Position numbers and translations under genes: made by a program | Shown here: positions 6,128 through 13,883 of the stretch, one piece after another | Numbering within the stretch: the stretch's first letter is position 1 | Layout of the letters: every line of letters begins with the position of its first letter | Assembly: GCA_904502075.1 (NCBI GenBank) | Contig: CAJGDL010000029.1 | Span: 1 to 15,438 of the forward strand | Direction: 5' to 3' | From: an uncultured Alistipes sp. | GTDB taxonomy: Bacteria > Bacteroidota > Bacteroidia > Bacteroidales > Rikenellaceae | Length of the DNA stretch: 15,438 nucleotides | Notes under the pieces: generated by a model | The model's database searches: none | Seen by the model: the letters and a program-made list of their open reading frames with translations, nothing else | Told to the model about the DNA's origin: nothing

Positions 6128-7018
6128 ATGATCAAGTCAATGACGGGCTTCGGAAAGGGAGAAGCCACCGTAGGGGAGAAGAAGTTCACGGTCGAGATGC
6201 GCTCGGTGAACTCCAAGCAGTTGGATCTGAACCTGAAGGCCCCAGCCCGATATCGCGCTGCCGAGGCCGAGATCCGCACCCTGATCACCCGCCTATTAAA
6301 ACGTGGCAAGGTAGACTGCTACATCACGGTGGAGAGCTCCTCCGTGAGCACCCCGGCACACATCAACCGCGACCTCTTTACGGCCTATGCCCACCAACTT
6401 AAGGAGGCGTGCGAGGAGAGCAGCCTGGGCTCGGTCAATGGACTTTGGAATTTCGAAGGCCACCTCATTGAGGCGATCCTGCGCATGCCCGACGTGATCT
6501 CCACCGAGGAGCAAAGCGTAAGCGACGAGGAGCTGAAAGCCCTTATTTCGGCCGCCGAGCAGGCCGCACAAAATCTGAACTCGTTCCGCGAGCAGGAGGG
6601 GGCCACCCTCTTGGCCGACCTACTGAAGCGTGTCGCTCTGATCGAGGAGTATAAGGTTGCTGTGGAGCCCTACGAATCGGCCCGCGTGGAGACGATCAAA
6701 GGGCGCATCCGCGAGCAGATCGAGAAGGTGGGGATCCCCGTCGATTCCGCCCGCCTGGAGCAGGAGATGATCTACTACCTCGAGAAGCTCGACATCACCG
6801 AGGAGAAGGTGCGCCTGAAGCAACACTGCGACTACTTCCGCGAGGTCACCGCCTCCGAGGAGGAGCCCGGCCGCAAATTGGGATTCATCGCCCAGGAGAT
6901 GGGGCGCGAGATCAACACCCTGGGTTCGAAATCCAACGAGGCCAACATGCAGATCCTGGTGGTGAAGATGAAGGACGAATTGGAGAAGATCAAGGAGCAG
7001 GTGTTGAATGTGTTATAG
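6128..7018 (+). CDS. yicC: YicC/YloC family endoribonuclease
   Basis: A 296-aa cytoplasmic protein of the YicC/YloC family, members of which are reported as endoribonucleases acting in RNA turnover. The N-terminus MIKSMTGFGKGE is diagnostic. The C-terminal DUF1732 part contains EEPGRKLGFIAQEMGREINT (244-263) followed by LGSKS, and ends KDELEKIKEQVLNVL. In the widely conserved version of this motif Asp and Asn (LDF..QE.nRE) stand where Gly appears twice here. The central part is strongly helical and acidic. The ATG at 6128 is preferred over an in-frame TTG at 6089, which lies on the predicted promoter. It is followed by gmk, the neighbour seen in many bacteria. Confidence 0.93.
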   Translation: MIKSMTGFGKGEATVGEKKFTVEMRSVNSKQLDLNLKAPARYRAAEAEIRTLITRLLKRGKVDCYITVESSSVSTPAHINRDLFTAYAHQLKEACEESSLGSVNGLWNFEGHLIEAILRMPDVISTEEQSVSDEELKALISAAEQAAQNLNSFREQEGATLLADLLKRVALIEEYKVAVEPYESARVETIKGRIREQIEKVGIPVDSARLEQEMIYYLEKLDITEEKVRLKQHCDYFREVTASEEEPGRKLGFIAQEMGREINTLGSKSNEANMQILVVKMKDELEKIKEQVLNVL

Positions 7019-7075
7019 GTTCACAATTGGACCGACGCACCCAAATCCCGCTTTCGTATAGAGAGCAAGTGCAAC

Positions 7076-7158
7076 AAAGATTCACCGCGAAGATTCATCA
7101 CGAAGATTCACCGCGACAAGAAAATCATTGTGAATTGTGCATTGTGAATCGTGAATTA
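7076..7158. repeat. tandem 13-mers and tandem heptamers in the yicC-gmk spacer
   Basis: Three head-to-tail 13-bp units lie at 7076-7114: AAAGATTCACCGC, GAAGATTCATCAC, GAAGATTCACCGC. After a short gap, a period-7 run follows at 7127-7154: ATTGTGA, ATTGTGC, ATTGTGA, ATCGTGA. The 151-bp spacer has no TAnnTTTG element that I can see, so gmk is probably read from the yicC promoter. Confidence 0.8.
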
Positions 7159-7169
7159 CAATAAGAACT

Positions 7170-7733
7170 ATGGGTAAGATCATCATATTTTCCGCCCCGA
7201 GCGGATCGGGCAAGACGACCATCGTCAAGGAGTTGCTGAAGAGTTTCCCGCAATTCGAGTTTTCGATTTCGGCCACAAGCCGCCAGCCTCGCGGACAGGA
7301 GCAACATGGGGTGGACTACTACTTCCTCTCGCAGGAGGAGTTTGCCCAAAAGGTAAAAGAGGAGGCCTTTGTGGAGTGGGAGGAGGTCTATGCCGGCACC
7401 TGCTATGGCACCCTGAAGAGCGAGATGGAGCGCATCTGGTCGAAGGGCCATGTGATCCTCTTCGATGTGGATGTCATGGGAGGCATCAACCTCAAACGCA
7501 TCTTCGGAGACGATGCCTGTTCGATCTTCATCATGCCCCCCTCGAAGGAGGAGCTCGAACGTCGTCTGCGCGGCCGTGGCACCGACTCGGAAGAGGTGAT
7601 CCTCAAGCGTCTCGGTAAAGCCGAATTTGAACTTGCCAAAGCACCCGAATTCGATCATGTAGTCGTAAACGACCGCCTGGACGAAGCCGTAGCCGAGACC
7701 ACGCGACACATTGAGCAATTTTTAGCTCGCTAA
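7170..7733 (+). CDS. gmk: guanylate kinase
   Basis: ATP-dependent phosphorylation of GMP to GDP, in purine nucleotide supply. The 187-aa length is typical. The P-loop APSGSGKTT is at 9-17. SATSRQPRGQEQHGVDYYF (34-52) is the GMP-binding region with its Arg and Tyr residues, and FDVDVMGG (98-105) and RGTDS (136-140, lid region) follow. The ATG at 7170 directly precedes the conserved GKIIIFSAPSG start. It ends 12 bases before the GTG of nadD, so the two are almost certainly co-transcribed. Confidence 0.97.
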   Translation: MGKIIIFSAPSGSGKTTIVKELLKSFPQFEFSISATSRQPRGQEQHGVDYYFLSQEEFAQKVKEEAFVEWEEVYAGTCYGTLKSEMERIWSKGHVILFDVDVMGGINLKRIFGDDACSIFIMPPSKEELERRLRGRGTDSEEVILKRLGKAEFELAKAPEFDHVVVNDRLDEAVAETTRHIEQFLAR

Positions 7734-7745
7734 ACCCCTAAAAAA

Positions 7746-8558
7746 GTGAAAAACGTACTCTTATATTTTGGTTCGTTCAATCCGATCCACCGAGGCCACA
7801 TCGCCCTGGCGGAGTATGCCGTGGAGCAGGGCCTTTGCGACGAGGTGATCCTCGTGGTTTCACCCCAAAACCCCCACAAAGCAACCGCCGACCTCGCCCC
7901 CGAGTTGATGCGCTTCGAGATGGCAGAGAAGGCTTGTGCCGCCTCGCGATTCCCCGAGAAGATCAAGCCATCGGTGATCGAGTTTATGCTCGAAAGACCT
8001 TCGTACACAATAAATACCCTGCGTTACTTAACGGAGAACTTCGGATCGGAGATGCACTTCTCGATCCTGATGGGATGCGACCTCATCAACACCCTCGACC
8101 GCTGGAAGGAGTGGGAGGAGATTCTCGCCAACTACCCAATCCTGGTCTACCCGCGTCGAGGTTGCGAGGTAGAGAAATTCCAGGAGCGCATCACCTACCT
8201 AAAGAATGCTCCCCTGTGCGACTTCTCCTCAACCGAGGTACGCGAAGCGGTGGAGCGCGGAGGCAACACCCGCGAGATGCTCCTCGCTGAGGTGGCCGAC
8301 TACATCCGCGAGAAGAACCTCTATACCACCTCGTGGCGAATCCTATCGCTCAATGCCGCCCTGGAACAGGATCCTCAAAATGCACGCCTGCTCCTGGAGC
8401 GAGGCTCGTGCCAATACCGCTCGGGGAGTTGGGGTGATGCGATCAACGACTTCAACCGATGCCTGGAGATCGAGCCCGACAACCAAGAGGCCATGCAGCT
8501 CAAAGAGATGGTCTACGAGATCCTCTCTTACCGATACACCGATATTTATAACCCTTGA
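7746..8558 (+). CDS. nadD: nicotinate-nucleotide adenylyltransferase with C-terminal TPR extension
   Basis: Transfers AMP from ATP to nicotinate mononucleotide, giving deamido-NAD in the NAD pathway. Residues 1-193 are a complete NadD: GSFNPIHRGH (9-18, nucleotidyltransferase HxGH), SPQNPHK (39-45), ILMGCDLINTLDRWKEW (107-123), SSTEVR (161-166, the ISSTxIR motif) and the usual end DYIREKNLY (185-193). The frame then continues for about 77 residues that look like a TPR pair: AALEQDPQNARLLLERGSC, then a second helix pair ending DFNRCLEIEPDNQEAM, finishing YRYTDIYNP. Standard NadD proteins stop near 190-215 aa, so this is a fusion. The junction is in frame, with no sign of a separate start. The start codon is GTG at 7746, matching homology; no ATG fits. 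It ends 8 bases before ddl. Confidence 0.93.
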   Translation: MKNVLLYFGSFNPIHRGHIALAEYAVEQGLCDEVILVVSPQNPHKATADLAPELMRFEMAEKACAASRFPEKIKPSVIEFMLERPSYTINTLRYLTENFGSEMHFSILMGCDLINTLDRWKEWEEILANYPILVYPRRGCEVEKFQERITYLKNAPLCDFSSTEVREAVERGGNTREMLLAEVADYIREKNLYTTSWRILSLNAALEQDPQNARLLLERGSCQYRSGSWGDAINDFNRCLEIEPDNQEAMQLKEMVYEILSYRYTDIYNP

Positions 8559-8566
8559 CAAGCAGA

Positions 8567-9547
8567 ATGAAAAGACTCCAAATAGCCCTTTTGGCTGGTG
8601 GCAACTCCTCGGAGCGCGAGATTGCACTCAACAGTGCCGCCCAAATCGCCGAGGCCCTCGACCGCGAAAAATACGATGTGAAGGTAATCGACCTCCACTA
8701 CCGCGACTGGAACTACACGGCCCCCGACGGTTCGCAATGGCCTCTCGATAAGAACGATTTTTCGCTCACCGTAGCCGGTGAGAAGACTACGTTCGACTAC
8801 GCCTTGGTGATCATCCACGGCACGCCGGGCGAAAACGGCATGTTGCAGGGGTACCTCGAGATGATGGGTATTCCGCACTCGTCGTGCTCGACCACCTCGT
8901 CGGCCATCACCTTCGACAAGATCTCCACGAAACGCGCTGTGCGCGATGCCGGGCTGAACCTCGCCCGCGAGATCTTTGTGCGCCGAGGCGATAGTATCGA
9001 CCCCGAGGCCGTGGCCAAGGAGTTGGGGCTCCCGCTCTTTGTGAAACCCAATGCCAGCGGTTCTTCGTTCGGTGTAACGCGCGTGGTAGAGGTGGGGGAG
9101 ATCCTGCCCGCCATCGAACTGGCCCACACCGAGAGCGAAGAGGTGCTGATCGAGGAGTGTATCACGGGACGCGAAATGGGGTGTGGTATCCTGATCACCA
9201 AGGAGGAGGAGTTGCTGTTGCCGATCACCGAGATCATCTCGAAGAAGGCCTTCTTTGACTACGAAGCGAAGTACGAAGCCGGTATGTCGGACGAGATCAC
9301 CCCGGCTGAAATCTCGGAGGAGATCCGCCTGGAGTTGAACCGTGCCACGCGTTTGGCCTACAAAGCCTGCCGTTGCAAGGGTATCGTGCGCGTGGACTTT
9401 ATCGTTACCCCCGAGGGTAAGCCCTACCTGATCGAGATCAACTCGATCCCGGGCATGAGCTCGGGAAGCATCGTTCCCAAGCAGGCGCGCGCTGCCGGCC
9501 TCACGTTGGGAGAGTTGTTTGACAAAGTAATACGAGACACCCTATAA
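8567..9547 (+). CDS. ddl: D-alanine--D-alanine ligase
   Basis: An ATP-grasp enzyme that joins two D-alanines for the peptidoglycan stem peptide. The 326 aa match the family. Seen in order: LLAGGNSSEREIAL (8-21, with the substrate Glu17), IIHGTPGENG (82-91), KPNASGSSFGV (160-170, ATP and substrate loop), FFDYEAKYE (229-237, omega-loop Tyr), RVDF (275-278) and EINSIPGMS (290-298, Mg ligands). The ATG at 8567 gives MKRLQIALLAGG; an in-frame TTG at 8555 would overlap the nadD stop and is rejected. The 8-base gap from nadD indicates one operon. The active-site Tyr suggests the D-Ala-D-Ala form rather than D-Lac; this is inferred from the omega-loop, not tested. Confidence 0.96.
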   Translation: MKRLQIALLAGGNSSEREIALNSAAQIAEALDREKYDVKVIDLHYRDWNYTAPDGSQWPLDKNDFSLTVAGEKTTFDYALVIIHGTPGENGMLQGYLEMMGIPHSSCSTTSSAITFDKISTKRAVRDAGLNLAREIFVRRGDSIDPEAVAKELGLPLFVKPNASGSSFGVTRVVEVGEILPAIELAHTESEEVLIEECITGREMGCGILITKEEELLLPITEIISKKAFFDYEAKYEAGMSDEITPAEISEEIRLELNRATRLAYKACRCKGIVRVDFIVTPEGKPYLIEINSIPGMSSGSIVPKQARAAGLTLGELFDKVIRDTL

Positions 9548-9569
9548 TTCAAATTTCTAAAATATTTCC

Positions 9570-9622
9570 TTGTCGTTCGGACTCTGTGCCGGAGAGTATT
9601 CAGGTGCGCAGCCGAAGGACGA
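9570..9622 (+). other. structured leader upstream of the DUF3109 gene
   Basis: GTCGTTCGG (9572-9580) pairs with CCGAAGGAC (9612-9620) apart from one G-G mismatch, extended outward by a wobble and an A-T pair. Stacked directly on it is a hairpin ACTCT-gtgccgg-AGAGT (9581-9597). The structure ends 20 nt before the start codon. It occupies most of the 94-bp ddl-DUF3109 spacer. Possible cis-acting RNA or a copy of an interspersed repeat. Confidence 0.4.
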
Positions 9623-9641
9623 ATTGAAATAACCGCGCTTT

Positions 9642-10211
9642 ATGATTGATATTGACGATAAGATTGTTTCGACCGACCTCTTGAAGGAGTGCTTTGCCTG
9701 CGATTTGGGGCAGTGCAAGGGGATCTGCTGCGTGGAGGGCAATGCCGGAGCGCCGCTCGAGATGGACGAGGTGGATATCCTGGAGGAGGAGTACGAAAAC
9801 TATAAACCTTACATGACCGAGGCGGGAGTGAAGGCAATCGAGGAGCAGGGATTCATGGTGATCGACTGCGACGGAGACTACACCACGCCCCTGGTGAACG
9901 ATGCCGAGTGCGCCTACTCCTTCGAGGAGAACGGTATCACCTTTTGCGCCATCGAAAAGGCGTGGCGCGAGGGCAAGTGCGGCTTTCAGAAGCCCATCTC
10001 CTGCCACCTCTATCCGATCCGTGTAGCCCAATTCAGCAACGGCACCGTGGGACTCAACTACCACCGCTGGTCGGTCTGCCGATCGGCCGTGGAGTGCGGA
10101 AAGAGAGTCGGAATTCCGGTCTACAAGGCGCTCAAGGAGCCCATTATCCGTCGTTTCGGCGAGGCCTTCTACGAGCAGTTGGAGGAGGCTGCCAAACTCA
10201 TCAACCAATAG
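9642..10211 (+). CDS. DUF3109 family Cys-rich protein
   Basis: A 189-aa cytoplasmic protein of the DUF3109 family, function unknown to me. It has twelve cysteines (17, 20, 25, 29, 30, 76, 90, 102, 113, 121, 146, 152), including CFACDLGQCKGICC (17-30), FCAIEKAW (101-108), the CxxxxP-type segment SCHLYPIRV (120-128) and CRSAVEC (146-152). This pattern resembles the metal- or cluster-binding arrangement of YkgJ-like zinc/iron-chelating proteins; that likeness is inference. No signal peptide or membrane segment is present. The C-terminal third is helical and acidic. The ATG at 9642 follows a structured spacer. The M23 peptidase gene starts 23 bases after the stop, so the two are probably co-transcribed, but no functional link is evident. 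Confidence 0.88.
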   Translation: MIDIDDKIVSTDLLKECFACDLGQCKGICCVEGNAGAPLEMDEVDILEEEYENYKPYMTEAGVKAIEEQGFMVIDCDGDYTTPLVNDAECAYSFEENGITFCAIEKAWREGKCGFQKPISCHLYPIRVAQFSNGTVGLNYHRWSVCRSAVECGKRVGIPVYKALKEPIIRRFGEAFYEQLEEAAKLINQ

Positions 10212-10234
10212 CGAAAATAACAACAGACAACACA

Positions 10235-11404
10235 ATGAATACCAAACATTTCGTTTTTTTAGCCTTATTGTTGCTCGGAGGCTGGGTGGGAGATCTACAG
10301 GCCCAGAATCTGAACCGTGCCAAGGAGTTGTTGCGTGAGATGCAGGGCGAGCTCGACCGCCTCGAAGCCCGTCAAAAGGAGCTCGAAGCCAAGGAGCAAA
10401 AACGACTGGCCGACTCCACAGCCAACGCCAAGGCGGCTGACTTCTTCCCCGAGGAGGTGCTCGACCAAAATTCAATCGAGGAGATGCACCAGCAGGAGCA
10501 GCATCGCGTAGCCTCGGTGGCCCCCGTCAAGGAGGGGGAGGCAATTGACACCCTCGCCTCGGCCAACGAAGCCATCCGCATCATCCTCTACAACGATAAC
10601 ACCTGGCGTTATGTACGCGACCGCGAGATCTGCAAGGACAACGAGATCTTCTCGCGCTATTGGGATACGGTAAACCTCTTCCCCTACAAGGAGGTGCCGC
10701 TCGACAAATTCCCCGCCTCGATGGCCATCGATCTGGTAGACTCCCTGCGTTCGTACCACTATCCCTACAAGGGAACGATCAAATCCTACGGCAAGTTCGG
10801 CCCGCGTCGTCGTCGCCCGCACCGCGGTATCGACCTCACGCTCCAGACCGGCGACCCGATCTACGCCACCTTCAGCGGTCGAGTGCGCATCTCGCGCTAC
10901 AACTCGGGCGGCTACGGCAACCTGGTGGTCATCCGCCACGACAATGGCCTGGAGACCTACTATGGCCACCTTTCGAAGCGTATGGTTGTGGCCGACCAAT
11001 GGGTTGAGGCGGGTCAAGTGATCGGCCTCGGTGGCTCTACGGGACGCTCCACGGGTCCCCACCTCCACTACGAAACCCGCTACTACGGACAGACCTTCGA
11101 CCCCGAACGCCTGATCGATTTCGAGAGCGGAGATCTACGCCGCGAGACCATCGTGCTCAAGAAGTTCTACTTCGACATCCACTCGAATGCCGGACAGGAC
11201 TTCGAAGAGGAGATCGCTCTCGAAGAGGAGATCAAGCGCGAAGCCGCCGAGCAGGCCGCCATGAAGTGGCATACGATCAAGTCGGGCGATACGCTTGGTG
11301 CCCTGGCTCGCAAGTACGGCACCACAGTGACGAAGATCTGCCAACTCAACGGCATCAAATCAACCACCACGCTGCGCATCGGTCGCAAACTGAGAGTAAG
11401 ATAA
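10235..11404 (+). CDS. secreted M23 (LytM) peptidase with coiled coil and C-terminal LysM
   Basis: A 389-aa cell-wall endopeptidase candidate. An N-terminal signal peptide (MNTKHFVFLALLLLGGW, cleavage likely after LQA at 21-23) sends it to the periplasm. A charged coiled coil follows (about 26-60), then a linker. The peptidase domain has the zinc and catalytic residues in place: HRGID (His196, Asp200), YGHLS (His245) and GPHLHYE (His276, His278). A LysM domain (345-389: WHTIKSGDTLGALARKYG...) ends the protein and should bind peptidoglycan. Because HxxxD and HxH are intact, it is predicted to be active rather than an EnvC-like activator. LysM lies after the peptidase, the reverse of NlpD. The ATG at 10235 is fixed by the signal peptide. 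It is the last gene before a strong terminator. Confidence 0.93.
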   Translation: MNTKHFVFLALLLLGGWVGDLQAQNLNRAKELLREMQGELDRLEARQKELEAKEQKRLADSTANAKAADFFPEEVLDQNSIEEMHQQEQHRVASVAPVKEGEAIDTLASANEAIRIILYNDNTWRYVRDREICKDNEIFSRYWDTVNLFPYKEVPLDKFPASMAIDLVDSLRSYHYPYKGTIKSYGKFGPRRRRPHRGIDLTLQTGDPIYATFSGRVRISRYNSGGYGNLVVIRHDNGLETYYGHLSKRMVVADQWVEAGQVIGLGGSTGRSTGPHLHYETRYYGQTFDPERLIDFESGDLRRETIVLKKFYFDIHSNAGQDFEEEIALEEEIKREAAEQAAMKWHTIKSGDTLGALARKYGTTVTKICQLNGIKSTTTLRIGRKLRVR

Positions 11405-11442
11405 TACAAACGGCAAGCCCAAATGAGGCTTGCCGTTTGTAT
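11404..11442. terminator. bidirectional intrinsic terminator between M23 gene and yggS
   Basis: A perfect 16-bp stem, ATACAAACGGCAAGCC (11404-11419) with GGCTTGCCGTTTGTAT (11427-11442), has a 7-nt loop and overlaps the last base of the M23 stop codon. It is followed on the plus strand by ATTTAATTTT. The two genes converge here, so it probably serves both strands. Confidence 0.85.
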
Positions 11443-11444
11443 TT

Positions 11445-11462
11445 AATTTTGAATTTTGAATT
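11445..11462. repeat. short AATTTTG heptamer array at the yggS 3' end
   Basis: Two AATTTTG units plus AATT run into the yggS stop codon. It is the same heptamer (other strand) as at 1965-1999 and 3506-3546. Confidence 0.6.
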
Positions 11463-12126
11463 ATTTTGAGTAGTCTCTGGCGCCGAAGATCTTGGAGCCA
11501 ACGCGCACCATGGTCGAACCACAGGCTACGGCAATGGGGTAGTCGTCTGACATGCCCATCGAGAGGATATCGAAACGCTCCCCGAAGAGGGGCTTCAGGC
11601 GATCGAACCACCCCTTGAGAGCCTCGAAATCACCCTTTACAACCATTTCATCCTCCGTATTGGTGGCTATTCCCATCACGCCGCGCACACGGACATGCCT
11701 CAACTCGCGCCAGGAATCACTCCCGAGCCAATCCGTGAGTTCCTCGCCCGACCATCCGGTTTTCGACTCCTCTCGAGCCACATGCACCTCCAAAAGAATA
11801 TCGACCACGCGGTCTACACGTGCCGCCTCCTTCTCGATCTCGCGCACCAAGCGCTCGCTGTCTACCGAGTGAATGAGCGAGACGTAGGGCATCAGCATGC
11901 GCACCTTGTTGGTCTGCAAGTGGCCAATCATGTGCCACTCGATGTCGCGGGGCAACGCCTCGGCCTTGGCCTTGAGCTCCTGAGGACGACTCTCGCCGAA
12001 GATTCGCTGACCGGCCGCATAAGCCTCCTCAATAGCCTCCATGGGGTGGGTCTTCGAGACCGCAACCAGCGTAACCCCCTCGGGCAACGAAGCCTTTATG
12101 TGGTTTAAAACCTGTCCTATTGCCAT
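11461..12126 (-). CDS. yggS: YggS family pyridoxal phosphate-binding protein
   Basis: A 221-aa single-domain PLP protein (YggS/PLPBP/PROSC family) with the fold of the alanine-racemase N-terminal barrel; the family has a role in vitamin B6 balance and no established catalytic activity. The PLP lysine is in VAVSKTHP (21-28, Lys25). FGESRPQELKAKAEAL (43-58) and WHMIGHLQTNKV (64-75) are the conserved blocks, and ILSMGMSDDYPIAV (187-200) and GSTMVRVGSKIFG (203-215) form the phosphate-binding end. The ATG at 12126 is preferred; an in-frame GTG at 12135 would add MKI only. Single gene on the minus strand, converging with the M23 gene and diverging from the dipeptidase gene. Confidence 0.95.
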   Translation of the reverse strand: MAIGQVLNHIKASLPEGVTLVAVSKTHPMEAIEEAYAAGQRIFGESRPQELKAKAEALPRDIEWHMIGHLQTNKVRMLMPYVSLIHSVDSERLVREIEKEAARVDRVVDILLEVHVAREESKTGWSGEELTDWLGSDSWRELRHVRVRGVMGIATNTEDEMVVKGDFEALKGWFDRLKPLFGERFDILSMGMSDDYPIAVACGSTMVRVGSKIFGARDYSK

Positions 12127-12166
12127 AATTTTCACTTTTTTCCCACTTTTCGGGAGTAACCTAAGG

Positions 12167-12194
12167 CAAAGTTAGCGAAAATTTCCTATATTTG
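12167..12194. promoter_or_regulatory. back-to-back -7 elements of yggS (-) and the C69 dipeptidase (+)
   Basis: On the minus strand TAACTTTG (12174-12167) lies about 40 bp before yggS. On the plus strand TATATTTG (12187-12194) lies 51 bp before the dipeptidase gene. Both fit TAnnTTTG. Neither has a clear TTTG at the right distance upstream. The two promoter regions must overlap, so polymerase binding in one direction may hinder the other. Confidence 0.5.
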
Positions 12195-12244
12195 TTAAAT
12201 TTTATACGAAAAGAGATAAAAACATTAAACCTAAAACCTGTAAT

Positions 12245-13873
12245 ATGAAAAAACTTACGAAAATTTTCGTGGCGGCTCTGCTTTCGCTCGGAGCCGTGGG
12301 TGCAGCCGACGCCTGCACCAACTTCATCGTCACCAAAGGGGCCTCGACCGACGGCTCGGCCATGGTGAGCTATGCTGCCGACTCGCACCAACTCTATGGT
12401 GCCCTCTACTTCACCCCGGGCGGTAAGTTCAAGGCCGGCGACATGCTCCGCGTTGATGAGTGGGATTCGGGCAAGTATCTCGGCATGATCCCGCAGATCG
12501 CCCAAACCTACACCACGATCGGCAACATGAACGAACATTCGCTCATCATCGGCGAGACCACCTTCGGAGGTCGCCCCGAGTTGGAGGATCCCAACGGCAA
12601 GATCGACTACGGTTCGCTGATCTACATCACCTTGCAGCGCGCTAAGACCGCCCGTGAGGCGATTGCCTGCATCGTGGATTTGGCCAACACACACGGCTAC
12701 ATGTCGAGCGGTGAGTCGTTCTCGATTGTCGACCAAAACGAGGCCTGGATCATGGAGCTCATCGGCAAAGGCCCCGAGAACAAGGGGATCGTTTGGGTGG
12801 CTCGTCGCATTCCCGACGGCTGCGTATCGGCCCACGCCAACCAAGCCCGCATCACCACCTTCCCTTTGAATGACCCCGAAAACTGCCTCTATGCCGAGGA
12901 TGTGATCTCGTTCGCCCGCGAGAAGGGATACTTCTCGGGCAAGGACGAGGAGTTCTCGTTTACCGACGCCTACGCTCCGCTGGACTTTGGTGCCATGCGT
13001 GGCTGCGAGGCTCGCGTGTGGGCCTTCTTCCGCACCGTAGCCGAGGGGATGGATCAGTATGAGGACTACGCCATGGGCCACAACAAGGCCAACCGTATGC
13101 CTCTGTGGGTAACGCCCACCAAGAAGGTATCGCCCAAGGTGGTATTCGACTGCATGCGCGACCACTACGAGGGCACGAAGATGGATATGACCCAGGATCT
13201 CGGTGCCGGTGGCCACGGCTGCCCCTATCGCTGGCGCCCGATGTACTTCGAGGTAGACGGCGTGGAGTATTGCAACGAGCGCGCCACGGCCACTCAGCAG
13301 ACCGGTTTCTGGTTTGTAGCCCAGGCCCGCCCTGAGAAGCAGGGTATCATTTGGTTTGGTACGGACGATGCCGCCACCTCGCCTCTGACCCCCATCTATG
13401 CCAATTCGACCGAAATCCCCTGGTGCTTCTCGATCGAGAACGGCTCGATGCTCAAGTATTCGGACGAGTCGATGTTCTGGATCACGAACCGCATCGCCCA
13501 GTTCGCCTACCTGCGCTACGATCTGATCGGCGCGCGTGTACGCGAGGAGATCGACGCCTGGGAGAACCAGATGCTCAAGGAGGTTGAGGAGTTAGATGCC
13601 CAGCTTGCCCAAAGCCCCAAGAAGGCGGCCAAGGTGGCTACCGAGTTCTCGGTAACTACGGCACAGAAGTTGTTCAACAAGTGGGCGTCGCTCGACAAGT
13701 ACCTGATGATCAAATACATCGACGGCAACGTAAAGAGCGAGGAGAACGGCAAGTTCATCGAGAACGGCAACGGCAAGGATATCCCCGCAAAGATTCAGCA
13801 GCCCGGTTACAGCGAGGCTTGGAAGCGCATGGTAGCCGAGGACAACGGTGAGATCCTGAAGGTGGTTAAATAA
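12245..13873 (+). CDS. secreted C69 family dipeptidase (Ntn hydrolase)
   Basis: A 542-aa peptidase of MEROPS family C69 (PepD-like). The signal peptide MKKLTKIFVAALLSLGAVGA ends at ADA, and removal would expose Cys24 of CTNFIV as the N-terminal nucleophile expected in this family, so export and activation would be coupled. ASTDGSAMVSYAADSH (33-48), GETTFGGR (103-110) and GESFSIVDQNEAWIMELIGKG (156-176) are typical C69 blocks. A helical tail (about 435-542) lies beyond the core and may assist oligomer or substrate contacts (inference). It should cleave dipeptides or short peptides, probably in the periplasm. The start is fixed by the signal peptide. lpdA begins 10 bases after the stop, indicating co-transcription, though no shared pathway is obvious. 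Confidence 0.93.
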   Translation: MKKLTKIFVAALLSLGAVGAADACTNFIVTKGASTDGSAMVSYAADSHQLYGALYFTPGGKFKAGDMLRVDEWDSGKYLGMIPQIAQTYTTIGNMNEHSLIIGETTFGGRPELEDPNGKIDYGSLIYITLQRAKTAREAIACIVDLANTHGYMSSGESFSIVDQNEAWIMELIGKGPENKGIVWVARRIPDGCVSAHANQARITTFPLNDPENCLYAEDVISFAREKGYFSGKDEEFSFTDAYAPLDFGAMRGCEARVWAFFRTVAEGMDQYEDYAMGHNKANRMPLWVTPTKKVSPKVVFDCMRDHYEGTKMDMTQDLGAGGHGCPYRWRPMYFEVDGVEYCNERATATQQTGFWFVAQARPEKQGIIWFGTDDAATSPLTPIYANSTEIPWCFSIENGSMLKYSDESMFWITNRIAQFAYLRYDLIGARVREEIDAWENQMLKEVEELDAQLAQSPKKAAKVATEFSVTTAQKLFNKWASLDKYLMIKYIDGNVKSEENGKFIENGNGKDIPAKIQQPGYSEAWKRMVAEDNGEILKVVK

Positions 13874-13883
13874 TTTTAATTCT

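Noticed and set aside
9557..9742. 61-aa minus-strand ORF across the ddl-DUF3109 spacer
   Set aside because: It overlaps the DUF3109 gene in antisense and the spacer is better explained by a folded element.
12305..12320. Lipoprotein signal at Cys24 of the C69 dipeptidase
   Set aside because: ADAC is a poor lipobox, and Cys24 is the expected Ntn nucleophile after signal-peptidase cleavage.
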